From VRUE01 sp036379955 (lineage in GTDB: Bacteria > Actinomycetota > Thermoleophilia > Solirubrobacterales > 70-9): 56,767 nt of DNA. The DNA is taken from positions 1-56,767 of the forward strand of contig DASVFR010000046.1 of NCBI GenBank assembly GCA_036379955.1, read 5' to 3'. Positions 31,149 through 39,373 of the stretch are shown one piece after another. Position numbers and translations under genes: made by a program. Position 1 is the first letter of the stretch. The number at the start of each line of letters is the position of its first letter. Under the pieces are notes generated by a model. It did not search any database, was not told the origin of the DNA, and saw only the letters and a program-made list of their open reading frames with translations.

Positions 31149-31178
31149 TGCAACGGTCCGCGCGGGATTTCCGTTGCA
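31149..31178. repeat. inverted repeat TGCAACGG-N14-CCGTTGCA
   Basis: Perfect 8-bp arms in the gap between htpX and the coiled-coil gene. A similar GTGCAACG/CGTTGCAC palindrome lies at 39374-39423. No T-run. The rest of 31129-31232 shows only a likely promoter region (TTGCAG, then TACGGT) for the next gene. Confidence 0.4.
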
Positions 31179-31232
31179 GATTCGTCACGCCATGCGCGCC
31201 ACCTGTTGCAGACAAAAAGCTACGGTACGATC

Positions 31233-31535
31233 ATGGACACGATGACCAAGAGCTGGACCGACGAGAGGCTGGAAGAGCGCTTCGACCGCATCGACGAACG
31301 CTTCGACGAGGTTGGCCGTCGATTCGACGCGACCAACCGGCGGATCGACGAACTCGGTCGCCACTGTGAGCAGCGCTTCGAAGGGATCGATTCCCGTCTC
31401 GATCGCATGGACACCCGTCTCGAGCGCATGGAGGAGCGCATGAGCGAGGGGTTCGAACAGCTCTACCGGCTCATGATCCGCCTCGGCGGCGTCGCCATCG
31501 CGGCCCTGATCGGTCTGCTCGCGACCCAGCTTTGA
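31233..31535 (+). CDS. tail-anchored coiled-coil protein
   Basis: A 100-residue protein. Residues about 8-70 are a long charged coiled coil with 7- and 11-residue repeats (ERFDRIDERFDEVGRRFDAT, SRLDRMDTRLERMEERM). The C-terminus RLMIRLGGVAIAALIGLLATQL is a single membrane anchor. Such proteins are common in actinobacteria and of unknown role. The ATG at 31233 is preferred over one 27 nt upstream. Confidence 0.7.
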   Translation: MDTMTKSWTDERLEERFDRIDERFDEVGRRFDATNRRIDELGRHCEQRFEGIDSRLDRMDTRLERMEERMSEGFEQLYRLMIRLGGVAIAALIGLLATQL

Positions 31536-31553
31536 GCCCGCCCGTCATCTCTC

Positions 31554-31575
31554 GCTATACTTTTTGAAGTAAAGC
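31554..31575 (+). promoter_or_regulatory. promoter/operator of the rhodanese-ThiF gene, shared with cysM
   Basis: The -10 box TATACT (31556-31561) runs into the palindrome TACTT-TTTG-AAGTA (31558-31571). TTGAGC lies 18 nt upstream as a possible -35 box. The 22-bp segment here is almost identical (20 of 22) to the one before cysM at about 33283-33304. A repressor bound here would block the -10 box. Confidence 0.65.
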
Positions 31576-31608
31576 CGGATCGGAATTAAGGTATTTAGGA
31601 GAACAGGC

Positions 31609-32781
31609 ATGGCGACGGGCGCGCAGACGAGGGTGATCGAGGAGATCGAGCCGTTCGAGGCGGCGCAGGAGATCGAGGGCGGCGACGTCGTCCTGATCGA
31701 CACGCGTGAGCCGCACGAGTTCCAGGAGTCGCGCATCGAGGGCGGCAAGCTGGTGCCCCCGGGCCTGCTCGGCGACGAAATCGCCGCGGCGGCGCCCGAC
31801 AAGTCGACGCGCACGATCCTCTACTGCCGCAGCGGCAACCGCTCCTACAAGGCCGCCGAGCAGATGGAAGCGATGGGCTACACGGACGTCGCCTCGATGG
31901 CCGGCGGCATCCTGCTCTGGCAGGAGCAGGGCCTGCCCGTCGTTGCCACCGAGGGCATGACCCCCGAGCAGCGCGACCGCTACTCGCGCCACACGCTGCT
32001 GCCCGAGGTCGGGGTCGAGGGCCAGCTGAAGATGCTCGACGCCAAGGTGCTGCTGCTCGGCGCCGGCGGCCTCGGCGCGCCGACCGCGCTCTACCTGGCG
32101 GCGGCCGGGATCGGCACGATCGGCCTCGTCGACGACGACGTGGTCGACGCCTCCAACCTGCAGCGTCAGGTGATCCACAACACCGAGCGGATCGGGATGC
32201 CGAAGACCGAATCGGCCCGCATCTTCATCGAAGGGCTGAATCCCGACGTCAAGGTCGTCGAGCACAACGGCCGGCTCGACGCGAGCAACATCCTCGGCGT
32301 GATCTCCGACTACGACATCATCGTCGACGGCGCCGACAACTTCCCCACTCGCTACCTGCTGAACGACGCCTCGGTGCGACTGCGCAAGCCGGTGGTCTCC
32401 GCCTCGATCCTCGGCTTCGACGGCCAGATCTCGACCTTCGCCCCCTTCGAGGGGCCCTGCTACCGCTGCCTCTATCCGACCCCGCCGCCGGCCGAGCTGG
32501 CGCCGAGCTGCTCCGCCAACGGAGTCCTCGGGGTGATGGCGGGGACGATGGGCACCCTGCAGGCCAACGAGGTGATCAAGCTGATTCTCGGCAAGGGAGA
32601 GCCGCTGATCGGGCGCCTCCTGCTCTACGACGCGTTGGGCACCCGCTTCACCGAGCTGAAGGTCCGCCGCGACCCCGACTGCCCGATCTGCGGCGAGGGG
32701 GCCGAGGAGATTCCGGAGTCGGAGATGGGGAAGTTCCCCGACTACGATGCCTTCTGCGCCGGCGCCGGCGGCGACCGCTAG
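31609..32781 (+). CDS. rhodanese-ThiF/MoeB fusion, sulfur-carrier activating enzyme
   Basis: A 390-residue protein that adenylates the C-terminus of a ubiquitin-like sulfur carrier (CysO, and perhaps MoaD) and passes sulfur to it. Residues 1-105 are a rhodanese domain with active site CRSGNRS. Residues 110-390 are MoeB/ThiF: GAGGLGAPTALYLAAAG, RQVIHNTERIG, zinc pairs CYRC and CPIC, and CSANGVLG. In mycobacterial MoeZ the order is reversed, with rhodanese at the C-terminus. AGGAG precedes the ATG. It leads the cysteine locus. Confidence 0.9.
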   Translation: MATGAQTRVIEEIEPFEAAQEIEGGDVVLIDTREPHEFQESRIEGGKLVPPGLLGDEIAAAAPDKSTRTILYCRSGNRSYKAAEQMEAMGYTDVASMAGGILLWQEQGLPVVATEGMTPEQRDRYSRHTLLPEVGVEGQLKMLDAKVLLLGAGGLGAPTALYLAAAGIGTIGLVDDDVVDASNLQRQVIHNTERIGMPKTESARIFIEGLNPDVKVVEHNGRLDASNILGVISDYDIIVDGADNFPTRYLLNDASVRLRKPVVSASILGFDGQISTFAPFEGPCYRCLYPTPPPAELAPSCSANGVLGVMAGTMGTLQANEVIKLILGKGEPLIGRLLLYDALGTRFTELKVRRDPDCPICGEGAEEIPESEMGKFPDYDAFCAGAGGDR

Positions 32782-32806
32782 GCCGTGCAGTCCGGCGCAT
32801 CTCGGG

Positions 32807-32866
32807 GTCCTCGTTCGCTCGCGTGCGAAGCACGCCACGCTCCCTGCGTCCCCCGACCTGCTTGGT
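32807..32866. repeat. 60-nt direct repeat, copy 1, upstream of cysO
   Basis: About 80% identical to 33201-33259. Both contain GTCCTCG, CGCTCGCGTGC, a short CGTGC/GCACG hairpin, GCACGCCACGCT and end GCTTGGT. They flank the cysO gene in the same orientation. Confidence 0.6.
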
Positions 32867-32895
32867 CTGCACGGCCTAGATAGGATTCCGCGGCT

Positions 32896-33168
32896 ATGGC
32901 GACGGTTCGCATACCTCCAGTCCTGCGTCCCCAAACGGGCGGGGCGCCCGAAGTCGAGGCCGCCGGCTCCGACGTCGGCGAGGTCCTGCGCTCGCTGACC
33001 GCTGCGCATCCCGGCACCGAGGAGCAGCTCTTCGGCGAGGACGGCGACCTCAACCGCTACGTCAACGTCTACCTCAACGACGAGGACGTGCGGGTGCTCG
33101 ACGGCCTGACGACGAAAGTCGCAGAGGGCGACACCGTCGTCATCCTGCCGGCAATGGCCGGCGGTTGA
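32896..33168 (+). CDS. cysO: CysO-like ubiquitin-fold sulfur carrier protein
   Basis: A 90-residue sulfur carrier of the ThiS/MoaD fold. It ends in the Gly-Gly tail (ILPAMAGG) that becomes a thiocarboxylate. The start ATVRIPPVLRPQTGG and the block DGDLNRYVNVYLNDEDVR match CysO of Mycobacterium. From that system: the activated tail attacks O-phosphoserine on CysM, and Mec then frees cysteine. TAGGAT lies 9 nt before the ATG, so the message is probably leaderless. Confidence 0.93.
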   Translation: MATVRIPPVLRPQTGGAPEVEAAGSDVGEVLRSLTAAHPGTEEQLFGEDGDLNRYVNVYLNDEDVRVLDGLTTKVAEGDTVVILPAMAGG

Positions 33169-33200
33169 GCCGAGCCGCCCGGTAACCGGCGCCTGCCGGC

Positions 33201-33259
33201 GTCCTCGGTCGCTCGCGTGCAGAGCACGCCACGCTTCCTGCGTCCTTGGCATGCTTGGT
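33201..33259. repeat. direct repeat, copy 2, downstream of cysO
   Basis: Second copy of the 60-nt repeat at 32807-32866, same orientation, directly before the cysM promoter. The two copies could recombine and remove cysO. Confidence 0.6.
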
Positions 33260-33282
33260 TCCCGAGCGGCTCGCTCTCCAGC

Positions 33283-33304
33283 GCTACACTTTTTGAAGTA
33301 ACGG
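33283..33304 (+). promoter_or_regulatory. promoter/operator of cysM, shared with the rhodanese-ThiF gene
   Basis: TACACT (33285-33290) as -10 box runs into ACTT-TTTG-AAGT (33288-33299). It matches the element at 31554-31575 in 20 of 22 positions although the flanks differ, so the conservation looks selected. The start codon is 14 nt downstream. Confidence 0.65.
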
Positions 33305-33317
33305 GAGAGACGCGGCT

Positions 33318-34277
33318 ATGTCAGAACTGCTCAACAGGCCCTGTGGGGGACGCTTCGGCGACGTAGTCGAGTCGATCGGCAACACGCCGCTGGTTGAGCT
33401 GCCTCGCATCACCCCCAATCCGGACGTTCGCATCTACGCCAAGCTCGAGGGCCGCAACCCGACCGGCTCGGTCAAGGACAGGGTCGCCCGCTCGATGATC
33501 GAGGCGGCCGAGGCCGAGGGCGCGATCGAGCCGGGTCAGACGATCCTCGAGCCCACCTCCGGCAACACCGGAATCTCGCTGGCGATGATCTGCCGCCGCA
33601 AGGGCTATCCGCTCAAGGTCGTGATGCCCGACAACGTGACCAAAGAGCGCACCCAGCTGCTCGAGATGTACGGGGCGGAGATCGCCTATTCGGAGGGTGC
33701 CAAGGGCTCCAACGGCGCCGTCGAGGTGGCGCTGGAGATGGCCGAGGACTCGCGCTACTACATGCCCTACCAGTATGGCAACGAGGCCAATCCCAATGCC
33801 CACTACAACGGCACCGCGGTCGAGATCCTCGAAGAGCTCGACGAGGTGACCGCCTTCGTCGCCGGTCTCGGCACGGGTGGCACGCTGATGGGCAACGGCC
33901 GCCGCCTCAAGGAGGAGAATCCCGACACCCTGCTGGTCGCCGCCGAGCCGATGCAGGGCGAGATGGTGCACGGCCTGCGCTCGCTCGACGACGGCTTCAT
34001 CCCGCCGATCATCGACATCACGCTGCTCGACCGCAAGATCATGGTCTCCAACCGCGACGCAATCGTCTGGACCCGCAAGCTCCTCGACGAGGAGGGCGTC
34101 TTCGCCGGCGTCTCCTCCGGGGCGATCGCCCGCATCGCCGCCCGCGTCGCGGGAGAGCTGGACAGCGGCAACGTCGTCTTCCTCATCCCCGACGACGGCT
34201 GGAAGTACCTCTCCTCGGGCGTCTACACCCGTCCGATCGACGAGATCGAGAACTTGGACTCCACGGTCTGGTGGTAG
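33318..34277 (+). CDS. cysM: CysM-type O-phosphoserine sulfhydrylase / cysteine synthase
   Basis: A 319-residue PLP enzyme of the CysM group, which uses O-phosphoserine and the CysO thiocarboxylate to make cysteine. The PLP Lys is in NPTGSVKDRVA, the substrate loop is EPTSGNTGIS, the phosphate cup is AGLGTGGTLMG, and the C-terminus ENLDSTVWW is a short tail like that which closes the active site in mycobacterial CysM. Length is normal. The next gene overlaps its stop by 7 nt. Confidence 0.95.
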   Translation: MSELLNRPCGGRFGDVVESIGNTPLVELPRITPNPDVRIYAKLEGRNPTGSVKDRVARSMIEAAEAEGAIEPGQTILEPTSGNTGISLAMICRRKGYPLKVVMPDNVTKERTQLLEMYGAEIAYSEGAKGSNGAVEVALEMAEDSRYYMPYQYGNEANPNAHYNGTAVEILEELDEVTAFVAGLGTGGTLMGNGRRLKEENPDTLLVAAEPMQGEMVHGLRSLDDGFIPPIIDITLLDRKIMVSNRDAIVWTRKLLDEEGVFAGVSSGAIARIAARVAGELDSGNVVFLIPDDGWKYLSSGVYTRPIDEIENLDSTVWW

Positions 34278-35713
34278 CTCGCCTCGCCGCTATCTGTGCC
34301 GTCCTCGCGGCGGCGCTGGCTCTTGCCGTCACCCCCGCCGTCGGCGCCCCCGGCGATCTCGACCTATCGTTCGGAAGCCATGGCGCCGTGGCGGTGGAAG
34401 GGCCATCCGGGCCTCAGTTCAGCTCCCAGGCCCCGCCGAAGCTGGCCGTCGGGCCCAAAGGGGAAAACTTCGTGCTCTTCGCCAACACGGCGCCCTGCGC
34501 CGAATTCAGCGGTTGCTCGATCGAGTGGACCGTGGCTCGCTTCAGCCCCGACGGCGTCCGCGACGCCGGCTTCAACGCGCACCTCACGGTGAAGGGGAAC
34601 GAATACGAGCCGGGCGATCTGGCGGTCGGCCCGGATGGCAAGCCGGTGATCGCCGTCCTCGATCAGGGCCGGGTCGTGGTGGCGCGGTTCGACACCGCCG
34701 GCAACCTCGAGGCCACGCTCGGCGCGGGCGACGCCAATCCGCTCTTCGGCGGCGCGTACACGCCGCCCGTCCTCGCCGTGCAGGCCGACGGCAAGGTCGT
34801 CGTCGCGGTCGGCAATGCCTTCGAACTGCGCGTCGTCCGCTATCTGCCCAACGGCGAACGGGACCCTGGCTTCGGCTCCGGGGGGGAAGCCACGCTCACG
34901 CTTGGCACGCGCAGCCGTCCGGCGGGGGTTCTGCTCGGTGCCGACGGCAGCATCTCCCTCGCCGCTCCCCAGTGCTGTGGCGGCTCGGCGCCATTCGGCG
35001 AAGGCGTCGCCTTTGCCCGCTTCCTTCCCGACGGCAGGCCCGACCCGGGTCTCGCCGGCAGCGGCCAGGCTTTCCTCTACACCCCGAAGGCACAGGGCAA
35101 CGTCGAGGCCGCGGCGCTGACCCCGGACGGCGGCGCCTACGTCGTCTTCGAAGTGAGCACGGAAAATGCCTCCACGGTCGGCAATGTCGTCAAGCTCCAT
35201 CCCGACGGGTCGGTCGACGGTGGTTTCGCCAAGAACGGCTACAGCCACATCCCGATGTCGGTCGACGATCTCGCCATCGACGGCAAGGGTCGGCTCGTCG
35301 CCGGCGGCTGGGACGGCGCTGCGGCCGTATTCCGCATGCGTCCGGGTGGCGGTTCCGACCGCACGTTTGGCAGTGGGGAACCAGTCAAGTTGAAGAGCAG
35401 CGGTCCCGCGACGCTCGCGCTGCAGTCGAAGGGCAGGATTGTGGTCCTCGGCGAACCGTGCTGCGGCCCGAAGTCGGCCACGCTGTACCGGTTGCTCGGT
35501 GGCACGGATCACACCCGCTGCCTGGGCCACAAGGCGACGATCGTCGGCACCGCCAAGCCGGACGAAATCACCGGGACTCCGCACCGCGACGTGATCGCGG
35601 CTCTGGGTGGCGCGGACAAAGTGCGCGCGCTTGGCGGTCCCGACCTGATCTGCGGCGGCAAGGGGGCCGACGAGCTCCTCGGCGGCGCCGGCCACGACAC
35701 GGTGAGGCAGTGA
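34271..35713 (+). CDS. secreted delta-60-repeat beta-propeller protein with RTX-like C-terminus
   Basis: A 480-residue secreted protein with a signal peptide (ARLAAICAVLAAALALAVTPAVGA). The body has repeats of the delta-60 type, each with a FxPDGxxDxGF-like core: RFSPDGVRDAGF, RYLPNGERDPGF, RFLPDGRPDPGL, KLHPDGSVDGGF. The last 60 residues contain hemolysin-type calcium-binding repeats (GGADKVRALGGPDLICGGKGADELLGGAGHD). The GTG start overlaps the cysM stop, and its own stop overlaps the mec start (TGATG). A secreted protein between two cysteine-pathway genes is odd and probably just shares transcription. Confidence 0.82.
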   Translation: MVARLAAICAVLAAALALAVTPAVGAPGDLDLSFGSHGAVAVEGPSGPQFSSQAPPKLAVGPKGENFVLFANTAPCAEFSGCSIEWTVARFSPDGVRDAGFNAHLTVKGNEYEPGDLAVGPDGKPVIAVLDQGRVVVARFDTAGNLEATLGAGDANPLFGGAYTPPVLAVQADGKVVVAVGNAFELRVVRYLPNGERDPGFGSGGEATLTLGTRSRPAGVLLGADGSISLAAPQCCGGSAPFGEGVAFARFLPDGRPDPGLAGSGQAFLYTPKAQGNVEAAALTPDGGAYVVFEVSTENASTVGNVVKLHPDGSVDGGFAKNGYSHIPMSVDDLAIDGKGRLVAGGWDGAAAVFRMRPGGGSDRTFGSGEPVKLKSSGPATLALQSKGRIVVLGEPCCGPKSATLYRLLGGTDHTRCLGHKATIVGTAKPDEITGTPHRDVIAALGGADKVRALGGPDLICGGKGADELLGGAGHDTVRQ

Positions 35714-36111
35714 TGCGGATCGCGCAGAGCCTGATCGACGAGATGGTCGCGCACGCGCGCGAGGACCTTCCCAACGAGTGCTGCGGGATGGTGGGCGGCA
35801 GCGACGGGGAGGCGACCTCGGTGATCCGCGTCGCGAACGCGGCGGCCAGCCCGCTGCGCTTCGAGATGGACCCACAGGGACAGTACGACGCCCTGAAGGC
35901 GATCGAGGACGGTGGCGGCGAGCTGCTGGCGATCTACCACTCGCACACGAAGAGCGCCGCCTATCCCTCCCAGACCGACGTCAACCAGGCGGTCAACTGG
36001 CCCGACGCGATCTACGCGATCGTCTCCCTGGAGGATCCCGAGCGGCCCGACGTCAAGGCCTACTGGCTCAAGGACCTGAAGATCGCCGATGCCGAGCTCC
36101 TCGTCCAGTAG
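35713..36111 (+). CDS. mec: Mec-type JAMM/M67 metalloprotease (releases cysteine from CysO)
   Basis: A 132-residue zinc isopeptidase-like enzyme. The JAMM motif HSHTKSAAYPSQTD has the full HxH-x7-S-x2-D pattern, and the catalytic Glu is in NECCGMVGG. In Mycobacterium, Mec hydrolyses the CysO-cysteine adduct made by CysM. Presence here completes the four-protein pathway together with the activator, CysO and CysM. A one-base stop/start overlap couples it to the upstream secreted protein gene. Confidence 0.93.
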   Translation: MRIAQSLIDEMVAHAREDLPNECCGMVGGSDGEATSVIRVANAAASPLRFEMDPQGQYDALKAIEDGGGELLAIYHSHTKSAAYPSQTDVNQAVNWPDAIYAIVSLEDPERPDVKAYWLKDLKIADAELLVQ

Positions 36112-36322
36112 CGGGCGGCCGGTCAAGGTCGCCTACGCCCTCAACCTGATGGAGGCCGAGATGATCCAGGGCCTGCTCGCCGAGCACGGCATCCCGAGCA
36201 TGGTCCAGCGCACGGTCGACAATCCGGAGTTCCTCGCCGCCGGCCCGAGGCAGATCCTCGTACCCGAGGAGGCCGCCGAGAACGCGCGCGAAGTGCTCGC
36301 AGCCGTTGAGGAATCGGACTAG
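36089..36322 (+). CDS. DUF2007 family protein
   Basis: A 77-residue DUF2007 (putative signal-transducing) protein: KVAYALNLMEAEMIQGLLAEHGIPSMVQ and RQILVPEEAAENAREVLA match the family's ferredoxin-like fold. The start overlaps the mec 3' end by 23 nt, so the exact start is less certain. Its stop shares CTAG with the stop of the convergent gene. Role unknown. Confidence 0.8.
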   Translation: MPSSSSSSGRPVKVAYALNLMEAEMIQGLLAEHGIPSMVQRTVDNPEFLAAGPRQILVPEEAAENAREVLAAVEESD

Positions 36323-37074
36323 GCGGAGCTCGGCCGCGCGATCTCGCGCAGGGAGTCGCGCCAGGCGGCCTCAATGTCCCCGATCCGGGCTTCGAAGGCG
36401 TCTTCCAGGGTCGGCTCGAGGCCGCCCGCGAGGAGGTTGAGGGCGAGACGCTCGCAGGCATCCGGCCCGCGCTCGGCCTCCAGCAGGTCGAAGATCGTGC
36501 CACCGAGGATGACCGCGTCGCGGCGCGAGGGCGGGAACGAGGGTCGCGCGCTCTCGCGCAGGCGGCGGATGACGGCGGCCCGGTAGAGGCCGACCTGACG
36601 GGCGAAGTACTGGGCGCCGCCTTCGACCAGCCAGGCCCAGCCGAGGTAGCGGGCGAAGCGCCGCGGCGTCCAGGATGGGGGCAGCTCGGGATTGTTGGCG
36701 CCGATCACGAGCTGCGCGTAGAGGCGCTCGGCCGTGTTGCGCAGGGCTTCGTAGGAGTCCTCGCCGGCGGCCCTTTTCCCCATGTGCCGGTCGTTGAGCA
36801 CGTGCAGCTCGCTCGACATCGCCCAGCCGGCGAGGTAGCGACGCCCGGCGGGCGCCGCCGACCAGCGCGCGACCGGCAGGAAGGGGTGGGCCAGCGCGAG
36901 CCAGGCGGGGCTCGTGTGGACGACCACGGTTACCGCACCGGGCACATGCTCGAAGCGATCCTCGAGCCGCAGCCGCAGTTCCTCCAGCCGGTCCAGCGTC
37001 CGCTCGGCAAACGCGGTGTCGCCGCTGTCGTGGCGCGCGGTGAAGCTCAGACTTGCCGTCTCAACCCAGGGCAC
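36319..37074 (-). CDS. degenerate peptidase-MA-like (gluzincin fold) protein
   Basis: A 251-residue protein. FARYLGWAWLVEGGAQYFARQ resembles the third-ligand segment WLxEGxAxYF of peptidase MA enzymes, but the place where HExxH should lie reads ERLYAQLVIGA. The zinc site is therefore lost and the protein is probably not a protease. VTVVVHTSPAWLALAHPFLP also fits that fold. No signal peptide is visible. It converges on the DUF2007 gene with a 4-nt overlap. Confidence 0.6.
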   Translation of the reverse strand: MPWVETASLSFTARHDSGDTAFAERTLDRLEELRLRLEDRFEHVPGAVTVVVHTSPAWLALAHPFLPVARWSAAPAGRRYLAGWAMSSELHVLNDRHMGKRAAGEDSYEALRNTAERLYAQLVIGANNPELPPSWTPRRFARYLGWAWLVEGGAQYFARQVGLYRAAVIRRLRESARPSFPPSRRDAVILGGTIFDLLEAERGPDACERLALNLLAGGLEPTLEDAFEARIGDIEAAWRDSLREIARPSSA

Positions 37075-37094
37075 CGGGTGAGACTACGACGGAC

Positions 37095-37724
37095 TTAGGC
37101 CAAAACGGGTTCTGCTGCGCCGCACACGCCAAGTATCTCAGCACGGGCGCGATCGAACTCTTCGTCGGCCATCACCGGAGTGCCCTCGAAGGGGAGTTCC
37201 CGATCGACCTCGACCCAGGAGTGGCAGCCGTGGTACTCCTCGCGGACTTTGACCGTCACCGGTCGCGGGATCCGGTGGACCCGCAGCAGCAGGATGTGAA
37301 GCGGGTGGCGCCGCTTCCAGTTGAGCCGCTTCTCGGCGTAGTCGGGCGTCCAGACGTAGTAGGGCGAGAGCCCGTCGACGATGCGTGGGTCCGTCACCGT
37401 GATGTGGTCGGTGACCTCGGCCCAGGCACGCAGGCGAACTCGCTCGGGCTGGGGGATGCCGCCGTCCTGGATCAGGGCCTTGGCGGGAGGTTCCTCGTCG
37501 CCCCAGACCCCCTCCTCGAGGGCCCGTCCCAGCTCGGGATGGTGGGACTCGCGCACCAGGTTGTTCCTCTGGTGGTCGAAGGTCGGGTAGAGGAAGAAGC
37601 GCTCGTGATCGAGCTCGAAGTGCTTGTTCTCCTCACGGATCCCCCCCTTGCGAAGGGTCAATAGCTGCTCGCCCTCGGCGAGGGCACGGACCGTTACGGC
37701 CCATTCCTTGAATGCGATCGGCAT
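37095..37724 (-). CDS. DUF1802 family protein
   Basis: A 209-residue DUF1802 protein: FKEWAVTVRALAEGEQLLTLRKGGIREENKHFELDHERFFLYPTF-like order (split here by normal spacing) is diagnostic of the family, which is linked to restriction or DNA metabolism in some genomes without proof. The ATG at 37724 is chosen because the family starts at PIAFKEWAV and AAGG lies upstream. The 138-nt gap before it holds its promoter region and nothing else recognised. Confidence 0.82.
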   Translation of the reverse strand: MPIAFKEWAVTVRALAEGEQLLTLRKGGIREENKHFELDHERFFLYPTFDHQRNNLVRESHHPELGRALEEGVWGDEEPPAKALIQDGGIPQPERVRLRAWAEVTDHITVTDPRIVDGLSPYYVWTPDYAEKRLNWKRRHPLHILLLRVHRIPRPVTVKVREEYHGCHSWVEVDRELPFEGTPVMADEEFDRARAEILGVCGAAEPVLA

Positions 37725-37862
37725 TGTCAGTCGTACCTTGCTTGAGGTCTGTGAATCTGAGACCGGGGATGAGTTGCGCCTCGAACCCTGTCCAGGCGGA
37801 ATCCCCGCCCGAATCGAGGATTCTAGAGCAGACCGCCGAGAACGCAAAATGTGTGCGCAAGA

Positions 37863-39365
37863 TCACTGAACGCCATGGCCGCCTCCACCGGGAGTCTCGA
37901 TCCGCAGGGTGTCTCCGGGAGCCAGCTCGCCTTCGGTCTTGCTGGGCAGATCCGCCCCGTTGCGGGAGTTTCGCCCGGCCGCTCCGTCCGCGCCCCCGTC
38001 GCGGCCGCGGGGGGGATGGCGGCGACGCTCGGTTATCAGGCTGAAGCGCATCGGCGCCAGGGCTTCGACCTCGCGCACGATGCCCTCGCCGCCCGTCCGG
38101 CGCCCGGCGCCGCCGCTGCCGCGACGCAGCGAGTGCTCGCGCACGCGCAGGGGGAACTCGGTCTCCAGCGCCTCGACCGGCGTGTTGAGCGTGTTGGACA
38201 TCGCCACGTGCACCGCGTTGGGCCCGGGAGCGTCGGGGCAGGCGCCCTGACCGCCGCCGATCGTCTCGTAGTAGGTGAAATCCTCGCCGGCCAAGGTCAG
38301 GTTGTTCATCGTTCCCTGTCCCTGGGCCGGCGCCGGGAGGGCACCCGCCAGCGCCGAGATCACGAGGTCGGCGACCCGGCTGGAGGTCTCGACGTTGCCG
38401 GCGGCGACCGCGGCCGGAGGCTCGGCATTGAGCAGGCAGCCTGGCGGAGCGGAGACTTCGATCGGCCTGTAGGCGCCGGCCGAGGGCGGCGCGTCGGGAT
38501 CGATCAGCGCCCTGACGGCGAAGAGGGCCGCCGATTTGGTGACCGAGAGCGGGCAGTTGAGGTTGCCCTCGACTTGCCCGTCGGTGCCGGCGAAGTCGAG
38601 CGCGAGCTCGTCGCCGCGGATCGTCGCGGTGACGCGCAGCGTGACGTCGCGCGCCGCTCCGCCGGCGTCGTCCTCGAGCACGTCCTCGGCACGCCACTCG
38701 CCGTCCGGCAGAGCGGCGAGCGCGGCCCGGGTGCGGCGCTCGGCGTAGGCGAGGATCTCGGCCATCGCCTCGCGCAGGCGCTCGGCGCCGTGCCGCTCGG
38801 CGAGCTCCGCGATCCGCAGGGCGCCGATCCGGTTGGCCGCGGCCTGGGCGCGCAGGTCGGCCAGCCGCTGTTGTGGGAAGCGCATCCGCGAGGCGAGCCC
38901 GCGCAGGGTCTTCGGGCTGGCTTCGGTTGGAGGGATCGTCACGCCCTCCTCCTCCAGCCGCGTCGAGCCGGCCGGCATGCTCCCGGGCGTCGGCCCGCCG
39001 ACGTCGGCGTGATGGGCGCGACAGGCGGCGAAGGCGAACAGCCGCCCCTCGTGGAAGACGGGTGAGACGAGCGTGATGTCCGGCAGGTGCGTGCCGCCGC
39101 GGTAGGGATCGTTGAGGATCCAGGAGCGACCGGGAAGTTGCTCGAGCTCGGTCACGGCCGCGACGGCGTCCGGCATCGAGCCGAGGTGGACGGGGATGTG
39201 CTCCGCCTGCATGACCAGCTCGCCGCCGGCGTCGAAGAGCGCCGTCGAGCAGTCGCGCCGCTCCTTGACGTTGGCCGAGTAGGCGGAGCGGATCAGCGCC
39301 GCGCCCATCTCCTCGCAGGAGGCGTGCAGGGCGCCGGCCATGACCTGAAGCGTCACCGGGTCCAT
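37863..39365 (-). CDS. hyuB: hydantoinase B / 5-oxoprolinase beta-type subunit
   Basis: A 500-residue HyuB-type subunit of an ATP-dependent hydantoinase/oxoprolinase. Typical blocks: DPVTLQVMAGALHASCEEMG, ERRDCSTALFDAGGELV, WILNDPYRGGTHLPDITLVSPVF, AHHADVGGPTPGSMP, GNVETSSRVADL and the Gly-rich end TPGGGGHG. The ATG at 39365 has GGAGGG upstream, part of a palindrome that fills the 58-nt gap after hyuA. Substrate may be hydantoins, 5-oxoproline, N-methylhydantoin or acetone-like compounds. Confidence 0.92.
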   Translation of the reverse strand: MDPVTLQVMAGALHASCEEMGAALIRSAYSANVKERRDCSTALFDAGGELVMQAEHIPVHLGSMPDAVAAVTELEQLPGRSWILNDPYRGGTHLPDITLVSPVFHEGRLFAFAACRAHHADVGGPTPGSMPAGSTRLEEEGVTIPPTEASPKTLRGLASRMRFPQQRLADLRAQAAANRIGALRIAELAERHGAERLREAMAEILAYAERRTRAALAALPDGEWRAEDVLEDDAGGAARDVTLRVTATIRGDELALDFAGTDGQVEGNLNCPLSVTKSAALFAVRALIDPDAPPSAGAYRPIEVSAPPGCLLNAEPPAAVAAGNVETSSRVADLVISALAGALPAPAQGQGTMNNLTLAGEDFTYYETIGGGQGACPDAPGPNAVHVAMSNTLNTPVEALETEFPLRVREHSLRRGSGGAGRRTGGEGIVREVEALAPMRFSLITERRRHPPRGRDGGADGAAGRNSRNGADLPSKTEGELAPGDTLRIETPGGGGHGVQ

Positions 39366-39373
39366 CGCACCCT

